The position numbers and the translations under genes were made by a program. From Amoebophrya sp. A120 (Eukaryota; Sar; Dinophyceae; Syndiniales; Amoebophryaceae), in the NCBI GenBank assembly GCA_905178155.1, contig CAJINV010000004.1, positions 8,145,239 through 8,209,238 of the forward strand: a stretch of 64,000 bases of DNA. Direction: 5' to 3'. The notes under the pieces were generated by a model. It made no database searches. It worked only from the letters and a program-made list of their open reading frames with translations, and was not told where the DNA came from. This document shows positions 57,401 through 64,000 of the stretch, one piece after another; position 1 is the first letter of the stretch, and each line of letters begins with the position of its first letter.

Positions 57401-58217
57401 AATGCATATGTAATTGCCTAGGCCTGCGCCGCATCATGGAGGCGATTGGTCATGCTGTTGGGCCTGCAGGGCTGGCGTAAGTACTTAGGCGCTTCCCATG
57501 CTAAACAAGGCTAGGCCACTACGCTCCCAAACAGGCCAACAGTCTGGCTGCAGTTCTTCCTTACAGCAAGACAGTCCGCATTTGTGTAGTGCGCAAATCC
57601 AGCATGAGAAATTTCGTTTTTGGTATGGGGACGGGGGGTTTTCCATTTTGATACCCCGAGCGCTGAAAACGGCGCAGACGGAAGCGGAGCACATGGTGTC
57701 GCAGCAGGGCCAGTACAATATCAAATGCAAAAATGTCTAGGGCTGGAAGATTGCCAGGTTTGTCATGCATTTTTTGCATGACGCCTGATTGTTTGTGATA
57801 TATGCCCTAGCATCACAGATTTTTAGAACCCTAATGCCTATTCCGCATGAGAAATGCCCTCTCCGCGTAACACAAACTGGAGTCCTGTTGCTGGTCATGC
57901 AATACAGACTTTTTTGGAATCCGAAGACAGCATTGCAAGTTGCAATCTTCCAGACCCAGACACTTTTGCAGTTGATATGCAAGAACGAGCTGCAATTTAA
58001 ACAGGACATCAAAATGATGTTTGAAAACTGCGATCGCTTCAACCGGGACGAGAAAAACACCTTCCGGCAGGCGGGAAAGCGACTCGAGGAGATTTTCGCC
58101 CGGCTCTGGGTAGTTTTCTTTCCACCCGTCAAGCAACATGGGAGTAGCCTGAAGATTGCGGGCGCGCCGGTGGCGAAAAAGAGGCGACCGAACTCGGAGA
58201 GCGAGTCGGAGTCATGA
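45411..58217 (+). CDS. TAF2: TFIID subunit TAF2 with RS-rich insert and C-terminal bromodomain
   Basis: Removing 21 introners, each with one 5-bp repeat, from ATG 45411 to TGA 58215 leaves exactly 2,356 codons. Domains: an N-terminal domain; an RS-rich region (about residues 233-302: RSSRDRGRGG, SRSRERTRN); an M1-aminopeptidase-like region (IYNIWFPESHRM; about 800-1,160: VVRAVFPKLLLDYDG, HIIPAGWITAGLYLYLADLI); LRIQIRQTPAYRTAL; a HEAT-like region (about 1,360: SLLRIYNLPMESWKRAAQFS, SLSVRRAAIKALVDLATV, LDSVMKRCYKKAS); and a bromodomain (about 2,185-2,325: PIDLMEIRTKLK, DIKMMFENCDRFN with the acetyl-lysine-binding Asn, AGKRLEEIFARLW). The zinc-binding HExxH of true M1 peptidases is absent, as in TAF2. 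TAF2 helps TFIID bind core promoters; the bromodomain could read acetylated histones. The segment 46261-46685 is open but has competing frames (RYLVDIHRVVLGNYNQI), so local exon structure there is less certain. Confidence 0.88.
45608..45869. mobile_element. Introner family A, 262 bp (TAF2 intron 1)
   Basis: TATCAAATGCAAAAATG...CATTTTTACACTTGATA, identical ATCGA flanks. Confidence 0.93.
45949..46255. mobile_element. Introner family C, 307 bp (TAF2 intron 2)
   Basis: TATCAAAGGGAAAAATCC...GGGATTTTTCGTCACAATA, identical AATGC flanks. Confidence 0.92.
46686..46937. mobile_element. Introner family A, 252 bp (TAF2 intron 3)
   Basis: TATCAAAAGTAAAAATG...CATTTTTGCAATCCATA, identical CGCAG flanks. 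Internal sequence is very similar to the element at 42063. Confidence 0.93.
47155..47417. mobile_element. Introner family A, 263 bp (TAF2 intron 4)
   Basis: TATGAACTGCAAAAATG...CACTTTTACATTTGATA, identical AAGCC flanks. Confidence 0.93.
47951..48230. mobile_element. Introner family B, 280 bp (TAF2 intron 5)
   Basis: TATCCTATGTAAAAACG...CGTTTTTAAATACGATA, identical CGAGC flanks. Confidence 0.92.
49455..49733. mobile_element. Introner family B, 279 bp (TAF2 intron 6)
   Basis: TATCATTTGTAAAAACG...CGTTTTTACATAGGATA, identical TCCTC flanks; joins LDLSFL to GAFSIPD. Confidence 0.93.
49796..49955. mobile_element. Introner family G, 160 bp (TAF2 intron 7)
   Basis: TATGCATTGCAATAAAACG...GCGATACTTTTGAAGAGCCTATA. 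Flanks GCGTG/GTGTG. Sister copy at 61593-61755 in the KH gene. Confidence 0.82.
51072..51335. mobile_element. Introner family A, 264 bp (TAF2 intron 8)
   Basis: TATGAAGTACAAATATG...CATATTTGCAATTGATA, identical GCCGC flanks. Confidence 0.93.
51403..51686. mobile_element. Introner family B, 284 bp (TAF2 intron 9)
   Basis: TATCCTGTGTAAAAACG...CGTTTTTACATAGGACA, identical CGGGG flanks; only 62 coding nt separate it from the previous element. Confidence 0.92.
52223..52502. mobile_element. Introner family B, 280 bp (TAF2 intron 10)
   Basis: TATCCTATGTAAAAACG...CGTTTTTGCTCAGGATA, identical ACGCG flanks. Confidence 0.93.
52793..53046. mobile_element. Introner family A, 254 bp (TAF2 intron 11)
   Basis: TATCAAATGCAAAAATG...CACTTTTGCATTTGATA, identical AGCTG flanks. 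Confidence 0.93.
53094..53354. mobile_element. Introner family A, 261 bp (TAF2 intron 12)
   Basis: TATCAAAGGTAAAAATG...CATATTTGCAATGCATA. Flanks GGAAG/GCAAA. In frame; 42 coding nt after the previous element. Confidence 0.88.
53578..53884. mobile_element. Introner family E, 307 bp (TAF2 intron 13)
   Basis: TATGGAAGCGTCAGGATTG...GATCCTGACAGTTCCATA, identical CAAAC flanks; long TIRs. Sister copy at 55726-56033 in the same gene. Confidence 0.92.
54208..54470. mobile_element. Introner family A, 263 bp (TAF2 intron 14)
   Basis: TATCAAATGCAAAAATG...CATATTTGCATTTGATA, identical GGCTC flanks. Confidence 0.93.
54628..54939. mobile_element. Introner family C, 312 bp (TAF2 intron 15)
   Basis: TATTGTGAGGAAAAATG...GGGATTTTTCCTTTTGATA. 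Flanks GTGCC/GTGCT. Confidence 0.9.
55471..55680. mobile_element. Introner family D, 210 bp (TAF2 intron 16)
   Basis: TATCCCACGAAGAAAACTG...CAGTTTTTTCTTGCGATA. Flanks ACCAC/ATCAC. Sister copy at 3785-3993. Confidence 0.9.
55726..56033. mobile_element. Introner family E, 308 bp (TAF2 intron 17)
   Basis: TATGGAAGCGTCAGGATTG...AATCCTGACGCTTCCATA, identical CGAGC flanks. Compared with the copy at 53578 the middle part is recognisable but in inverted order. Confidence 0.92.
56246..56462. mobile_element. Introner family H, 217 bp (TAF2 intron 18)
   Basis: TATGAGAGTGCACAATCC...GCTATGTGCACATTCATA with imperfect inverted ends. Flanks CATTG/CGTTG. Only copy of this family in the window; its CCCC/GGGG subterminal part recalls family C. 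Confidence 0.8.
56549..56804. mobile_element. Introner family A, 256 bp (TAF2 intron 19)
   Basis: TATCACATGCAAAAATG...CATATTTGCAATCCATA. Flanks TCCCC/TTCCC. Confidence 0.9.
57298..57653. mobile_element. Introner family C, 356 bp (TAF2 intron 20)
   Basis: TATTGTGAGGAAAACTCC...GGGTTTTCCATTTTGATA, identical CCCCG flanks; it splits the bromodomain coding region. Confidence 0.92.
57719..57977. mobile_element. Introner family A, 259 bp (TAF2 intron 21)
   Basis: TATCAAATGCAAAAATG...CACTTTTGCAGTTGATA. Flanks TACAA/TGCAA. Exact removal gives QYKNELQFKQDI, the normal bromodomain Y-x5-F spacing. Confidence 0.9.
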
Positions 58218-58253
58218 TAGAATACCTGAGTCGGAGTCATGATAGAATACCTA
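58203..58253. repeat. Tandem duplication of a 25-bp unit over the TAF2 stop codon
   Basis: GAGTCGGAGTCATGATAGAA and ACCT occur twice in tandem, so the end SESES plus TGA is followed by a second copy of the same DNA. Confidence 0.9.
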
Positions 58254-59152
58254 TGTCGGTGCTGCCATTTAAGTAGGCTGGATCGCAGCTGCGCAGTACT
58301 CTCGAAGAAGGTGGCTCGTGTAGTCCTCACGTCGTGTGACCAAGATGTTGTATGCAAAGAAGCGACAGATAGTAAAAAACGCATGCTGACGTTCCATCAA
58401 TACGTCGTATTGATGGAACATCAATACGTCGTATTGATGGAACGAATATATTGGTTGCAGAGGCGAGAAAAACAGATGCCGTGTTCAAGAGTTTTGATTG
58501 ATGGTGAATGTTCAAACAATGTGAGTCGTTTAATACTCCATTTTGATTTTGTTCTGCGCTTTTTGGATCTAGTAATCTCTGCAGATGAAGATCCCTGTTT
58601 TTGTCGATATTAAATCTGTAAAATCATTCCGATCGCAAAATCCGGCTTCAAAGTGGGTCCAAACAAGTCCGCAAAATTATTACGTAGGCGCCGCTTTTTT
58701 CATTAAAGGCAGTACAACTACAACATCTGCGCTCTGTATTAAAAATCGCCATCAAATCCAAATAATTTACCTCCGGATGAAAAATTCAAGGCAAAAATAA
58801 AAATTTGAACACGAAAATAAGGCCCTTTTTTTCGTCTTTCCGATCCGCAAAAGACGAACAAATTTTCCTTTGGTGTTGCTGATGTAGTATTTTTAGAAGT
58901 TCAGGCGCAAAGATAAATGGCGCTTGGGCAGCAACAGCAAGTGAACCGATTTCATTTCCATTCTCTATACCCACAAAAAACAGACAGTAAACGAGCCAGG
59001 TTTACGGGAAAATAAAGATCATGGCGGGAGCTGCACGGCTGCAAAACAATAGTGAAAATTCGGTTCATGGTCGTGGTGCAAGATGTAGAATTTTGTAGAA
59101 ATTATATCATGTACCTTCAGTGATTGAGTTTTAGTTAGAAATCACTCATCCC
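58218..59152. other. Intergenic region
   Basis: No gene recognised. Contains the tandem palindromes at 58391-58442 and AT-rich DNA before the KH gene. Confidence 0.55.
58391..58442. repeat. Two tandem copies of a perfect palindrome
   Basis: CATCAATACG-T-CGTATTGATG occurs twice, joined by GAA. The whole can form one long or two short hairpins. Confidence 0.93.
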
Positions 59153-62100
59153 ATGGACCGCCGGCGCAATTCTCCGGTCGTCCTCAAGCGACGCAGATCG
59201 CGTCGCAGAGAAGAAAGACGGGAAGACAGGGATAGCAGACCACGTACTTATTTGTTTTCATAGCAGAACTTTATCCGCAGAATTTGCCATGCACGAAATG
59301 CGTTTTAGTTGGTCTTTGTCATGGGAAAAAGAAAACTACAGGTTGTGTACAGAACGGAAACGCAGCTTCTGTTGCATGGTTTGAAAGATTCTACTAAAAA
59401 AAAACAGGTCGCCGCGACCGGTCCCGGCGCGACCGTTCCCGCCGGCGCGATGACAGGTCTCGCAGAAGGTCCCGGCGACGCCGCGGGAACAACGACAGGC
59501 GCGAGCACGAGCGATCCCGGGAACGCAGCCGCGACCGAAATAATCGGAGCCGAGCCAACAGTAAGGAGAACAGCAGAAGGGACAATAACCAAGACGAAAA
59601 CAACAACAACAGCAACCGGGACCAGCGACTCCAACCCGTCTCTCGTTCGGAAAACAACAACAACAATAACCGAGCACAGAAGAAGAAGACCAAACGCGGC
59701 GGGCAGAAGCACCGGGGAGGGCAACAGATGAAGAACGATTTTGTCGAGGGGCAGGAACTGAAAAAATTCTTCGTCACGAACAACGACTGCGCCCGGATAC
59801 TGGGGCAGAAAGCGAAAATTATGAAGGAGGTGGAGATGGAGTGCGGCGGGGACATCATGGTGCAAAACCGAAAGGACGCGGAAAAAAGCGGGTCCCAATT
59901 TCGATTCATCCAGATTATCGGACTGCCGCACCAAATCGCAAAGGCCGAGGAACTTTTCCTGCCGTGGTGCGACTACTTCGCCCGGGAGGATAACGTATTG
60001 TGACTAGGAAAGAGATTTTCAATACTTTGGTTCCAGAAATGATTTCTCATGCGAAGATTGCTAGTAGATGACTAGATTTGTTTTTGGTGCGCAGCTCACG
60101 GTGCCAAATCTTCTTCTCCATTTCCGAAGTGAATCACGTCAAAAAAAAACACCAATGCAACAGACCGTCCTGAAAGACGTGCGCGGCACGCCAGAAGCAC
60201 AGGCACGACAGAAGGAGGAGCCTGTTCGACCGCAGAAGATTCGGCTTTTCCTTGAAATTAAAAACGAGGAAATAGGCAGGATAGTGGGAAAGAGAGGGAC
60301 GCTCATTCGCGAGATGGAGGTCCTTATTATAGGCTACAGAGTTCTTTTTTGTCCACCTGGATAAAATGTTTTTATAGTTGTAATAGATGAACATTTATTC
60401 CTGTTATGCATAAATTTGGCACGACATCGATCGTCGCCACTATGTAGTTTGTGATGCGAAAATAAAATCTTGCGTCGAACAAACATTCTCGAAATCAACA
60501 GGACGAGACCAACACGAAAATCGAGATTGACAAGGGCGCCAACGTCGTGGAAATCGTCGGTGACAGCGACGGGGATTGCGAACGGGCCCAGAACAGCATT
60601 CTCCACGAGGTCTCGTGGTTATCCTGAGTAAAAACGTCCCCACCCCAGAGTTGTCATGCAAATTTGCATGCCAAAAAAGTTTCTCATGCAAGGTCCCATG
60701 AGAAGCTTTTTCTCCCCGTGTTTTGGGATTTGTGATGCTACAAATAGCATCATATGCTAGATCTGTGTTGCTGCTGAACTAGCTACTCAGGATCACACTA
60801 CGAGGACAAACTTGTCATGCGAAACAGCCAAAGTTGGCCGATTTGTCTAGCAGATTCTCCATCTTGACTCTGGTATGGGGACGCTTTTCCTCAGGATAGT
60901 GGTGCCGAAATCGCGACACCGGGGAAGTTTTGAAGCGCGACTCCTTCCCTGGGCGAGACGGAATGGACCGAGCGTATTGAAATTACAGGTTTTTTGTTCT
61001 TTATGCATCTTCTTCACAGTCTGTTGACTGGTCCTCACAACTTGTCGTGTGTACATTTGCTCGCCCGGGAGGTGGACGACGAGAGGTTGTCACAACATTG
61101 CGCCATTCTATAGTATTCTAGCGATCATAGAATTCTTCTTCTTGTTCGTCCCACCACCAGCAAAACAACCGAAAGAAAAAAAAACAGACCCTACCGTGAC
61201 GAACCCATCGTGATGCTAATTCTGGACAAAGAAGCGGGTCGGGTCATAGGCCGCGGGGGCGAGGTTATTCGGGAAATTATGGACCTATGAAATGCAAAAA
61301 TGTCTGGGTCTGGAAGGATGCAAGGTTTGTCATGCACATTTTGCATGAGCCCTGATGTCTGTGATGCATGCCCTAGCGTCACAGATTTTGTGAGGGCTTT
61401 CTGATGCCTATACCGCATGAGAAATGCCCTCTCGCAATGGAAAAAACTGGACCTCTTTTGCTGTTCATGCAATACAGATTTTTGTAGAATCCAGCTGCAG
61501 CATCACAAGTTCGCATCCGTCCAGACCCAGACATTTTTGCATTTGATAGGACCGCTCCGGAGCCGACGTTCGGGTCGAGAAGTCCGAAGCAATATGCATT
61601 GCAAAAGTATCCGATACTAGTATGAATTGCAATACAAATTTCCTCAGCATGAGAAATGAAATTCGTAATGCGGATTTAACTTGAGAAAAAAATTTGTAAT
61701 GCATGTGCATGAATGGGATCATTATTACGAGTTTCCGATACTTTTGCACAGGATAAACAATTTGTGGCGACAACGACGTGTGCCAGATCCCGCACGAACG
61801 CCGCGTCGAAGTATTTTTGGAAATTTGTAATCCTAACGCGAACTGGAAAGTGAATTTGTAATGCTAGTAGCGCAAGTCAGTAAGTATGCATAAATACGAA
61901 TGCAGTACGTGTCGCCTTAGAATGCATGACAAAGGACCCAAACTGCTCTCCTTCACACTCCAGATCTTCGGCCGGTCGCAGCGCGTCAAGGAGCACGCCC
62001 GGGACCTGATTCTCCACGAAATCGGGTTTGCAAAAGACGAAGCGGGCAACGTCATCAAGGACGATCCAGATTTCGAAGACAAGGAAAGAAAACGAAAGGG

Positions 62101-63035
62101 CCTGACAAAGGGTCTCGGGAAGCGCATGCCGAGCATAGGAGCCTGGGTGTGCGGCTACTGCGCGGGGGATCACCGATCGAAGGTATCTAATACACAAGTA
62201 GAGACTGTCTTCTTGCCGTGAACTAGCAGTTCCATATTACTCTGAGATAGAATCGGACTTGCATATGATCGTGCAGCATGTGTTCTACTGCATTGTGAGT
62301 TTTTATTTGAAATCTGTTGATGCTTATAACCAAAACAACACCAGCACAAAAGAGAAAAAACACCATACACAGGACTGCCCCGCTCATACCCAGAACACGA
62401 CGACCCTGCAGATGCTCCAGCTCCTCGGATTCCACATGCTTCCAAGTCCTATACCCAGCATGCGCACCATCGGCATGTATAATTCAATTTTTCCGTGTCA
62501 ATACTTTCTGAAAATCATGCACAGTGTAGTTCGATGCCCGGTGTAGTAGTTTCACTTGCTGTTGTATTTTTTTGCACATTAATAGAGTTTTCAAAAAACG
62601 CACAGTATTTTACTTTTTCTGCAGAAAAAAAACTAAGTATGATTTCTACCACCAATCGACAAAAAAACCGGTCTTCACAGGCTCGCCCCTCCCGGCACCC
62701 AGCAACCCGTGATTCCCAGCAACATCCCGATGACGGCCATGCCCCACTACATCGCCCCGTTACCGGTCGGGCTCTACCCCCCCGCACCCTCCATGGTGGA
62801 CAACCAGTACCTGAATTTTACCGCCCGCGCCGACAACCTCCCCGACCACGGCGGCGACAACGAGTACGAACTGAATTCCGACTCCGACAGTGATAGCGAC
62901 AGTGAGGACTCCGAGTCGAGCAGCAGCTCCTCCAGCAGTAGCAGCAGTAGCAGTTCCGGCGACGGCGCCGCGAAGCATCCGGCGGCGGACGCGGCAAAAA
63001 AGACGACCGAGGGTGTCGACGAGGACGATTTGTAA
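59153..63035 (+). CDS. RS- and KH-domain RNA-binding protein with zinc knuckle
   Basis: Eleven exons (59153-59243, 59408-59994, 60095-60319, 60502-60619, 60904-60973, 61188-61285, 61554-61592, 61761-61811, 61902-62182, 62373-62476, 62681-63035) give 672 residues to TAA. The N-terminus is an Arg/Ser/Asp region (RRDRSRRDRSRRR, about 10-135), followed by a degenerate KH-like domain (CARILGQKAKIMKEVE, about 147-220), a good KH domain (EIGRIVGKRGTLIREME and TKIEIDKGANVVEIVG, about 273-370), a second good KH (AGRVIGRGGEVIREIMD, about 372-465), a Cys/His knuckle (VCGYCAGDHRSKDC, about 509), Pro-rich sequence, and an acidic Ser tail. RS plus KH plus knuckle suggests a splicing or mRNP factor in the nucleus. 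Six introns are GT-AG (100-214 nt); four are introner-like. Function is inference. Confidence 0.83.
60620..60898. mobile_element. Introner family B, 279 bp
   Basis: TATCCTGAGTAAAAACG...CTTTTCCTCAGGATA, identical GTGGT flanks. Confidence 0.93.
61286..61548. mobile_element. Introner family A, 263 bp
   Basis: TATGAAATGCAAAAATG...CATTTTTGCATTTGATA, identical GGACC flanks; it interrupts the third KH domain and exact removal gives IREIMDRSGADVRVEKS. Confidence 0.93.
61593..61755. mobile_element. Introner family G, 163 bp
   Basis: TATGCATTGCAAAAGTATC...GATACTTTTGCACAGGATA. Flanks AGCAA/AACAA. Confidence 0.85.
61812..61896. mobile_element. Very short introner-like element, 85 bp
   Basis: TATTTTTGG...GCATAAATA with 5-nt flanks CGAAG/CGAAT. 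Removing it with one copy is needed for the 673-codon frame; no GT-AG pair fits. Contains TTTGTAATGC. Confidence 0.65.
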
Positions 63036-64000
63036 GGCGATTTTGGGATACCAATGCTGCTGGCAGTCCTGCAAAATCGCTGGGTCTTCAGATGGAGATG
63101 ACGCGATGTGGGGTTCTAGAAGTGCTGGAATTTTTGGTACAACTGTGGGAAAAAACGAGTCCTTTGGGCAGCTGAGGGTTTGCTGATTCGGAAGTGAGGC
63201 AACTGCTGGAGATACAGTTTTTACGGCGATGTAGAGTAGATTCCTGATCATCATTTACCCGGTGGTGGCGAAACTGACACAAATTTTTAATATCGAGCAA
63301 ACTTTACCAGTAGTAGGAACAAAGATTCAGTATATTGTGATGTTTGGCTGAATATGGCACTGCCATACGGATGAGTTGATTGAACTACCGATGCGACAAA
63401 AATTGAGACCTCGAGAATACCGACTTGTTGTAGAAAGAAAAATGAGTAGCGAAAAAGCGAAGACAAGGGAAAACCGAAGGAATACAGTCCTGAATCTAAC
63501 CAGGACGGAGTCGAATTTCTTGAGCGTTCGTGTGGCTTGCGAGCAGCCGATTCAAAAAAATTTCGTATCTCATTGGGTTTTAAAAGGCGCCTGCCAGGAA
63601 ACGCGCTTGCAGCCCTTTATTTGCGCAGGCCCGTCTCCCAGTGTCGCGCCCGCGCGCGCCAGATGCGGGCGGCTGAACTTAGGGGGACAAGGAAGCAGGG
63701 AACGGCGAATGGAGCCGGCCCGGCAGGGTGTCCTCCCTCCAAAGTGCTGCATCAGATGAGCCCAAGCACTGGCACCGGCGCGCGCATTGGCCCAGTCTGC
63801 ACAAACCCCGCGCCGGGTCGCCCCACAATCGGCGGGCCGGCATGATAAGTACTACTCAATCAACCCCTACTCTAGACACTGACTCCATTCAGAGCTCATA
63901 CTTCGCCTCCAAGAAGCGCTCCGCGTTGTAGATGTCTGTCTGACCGGCAAGAAAACTATCTACTTTCTGTTTACGTCGAGCAAAGCGAAGATACGGCCCA
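63036..64000. other. Intergenic, small GC-rich patch (63590-63840)
   Basis: No gene recognised. An ORF at 63376-63759 runs into the GC-rich patch and lacks protein features. The patch resembles the islands near 33-34 kb and 38-39 kb in composition. Confidence 0.5.

Noticed and set aside
45608-57977. Introners as DNA-level eliminated sequences like ciliate IESs
   Set aside because: TA-type ends and exact removal recall IESs, but dinoflagellates are not known to eliminate DNA this way and GT-AG introns coexist; RNA-level removal is simpler. Comparing genomic and cDNA reads would decide.
1067-61548. Repeated elements as a CRISPR array or bacterial repeats
   Set aside because: Repeats are inverted pairs around variable interiors, flanked by target duplications within eukaryotic genes; no regular repeat-spacer pattern.

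Overview
The window is nuclear DNA of a eukaryote, most likely a dinoflagellate close to Amoebophrya (Syndiniales). Four things point there. All gene models lie on the + strand in one unidirectional array. The genes are long and split by dozens of short elements with terminal inverted repeats (TIRs) and 5-bp target site duplications (TSDs), that is, introners. A relic that looks like the dinoflagellate spliced leader lies at 5234-5255. Tiny GT-AG introns sit beside the introners. Introners with TIRs and non-canonical boundaries are known from Amoebophrya; the species assignment here is inference.

Layout: 1-4037, 3' part of a methyltransferase gene whose last domain resembles the C-terminal domain of ovothiol synthase OvoA; 5583-11844, a 1,199-residue secreted or membrane protein of unknown function; 11845-16049, AT-rich gene-poor DNA; 16050-19337, a small region with a truncated duplicate, an unrecognised multi-exon gene and an intronless gene; 20010-22117, a P2X ATP-gated channel; 23334-27791, two neighbouring paralogues with a shared MATH/TRAF-like beta-sandwich domain; 28803-33093, a secretory-pathway protein ending in a sugar O-methyltransferase-like domain; 34813-37542, a SETD3/RLSMT-like SET protein lying between two GC-rich islands (33250-34640 and 37930-39690); 40033-42721, an unknown multi-exon gene; about 43127-44216, a poorly resolved gene; 45411-58217, a 2,355-residue TAF2 (TFIID) with an RS-rich insert and a C-terminal bromodomain; 59153-63035, a 672-residue RS/KH/zinc-knuckle RNA-binding protein; then intergenic DNA with a small GC-rich patch.

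The main result is the introner system. About 50 elements fall into at least seven sequence families (A to H here) with unrelated interiors but the same architecture: ends TATC/TATG...GATA/CATA, flanked by a 5-bp direct repeat, identical in about 34 cases. Removing each element together with exactly one copy of the 5-bp repeat restores long continuous reading frames: 2,355 codons in TAF2 after 21 removals, 1,199 codons in the 5.6-11.8 kb gene, 919 in the 28.8-33.1 kb gene and 672 in the KH gene. Motif spacing (P2X TxK site, bromodomain Y-x5-F, OvoA-like SPYT...WVGG) fits exact removal. None of the identical duplications allows GT-AG boundaries in any register, so these units must leave the RNA (or less likely the DNA) by a non-canonical route, while neighbouring introns are ordinary GT-AG. 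Related signals include a subterminal TTGTSATGC motif shared between families and with GT-AG introns, a family C copy that lost its TIRs and now reads as a GT-AG intron, perfect 27-bp and 40-bp hairpins inside two elements, and a 549-bp insertion nested in another.
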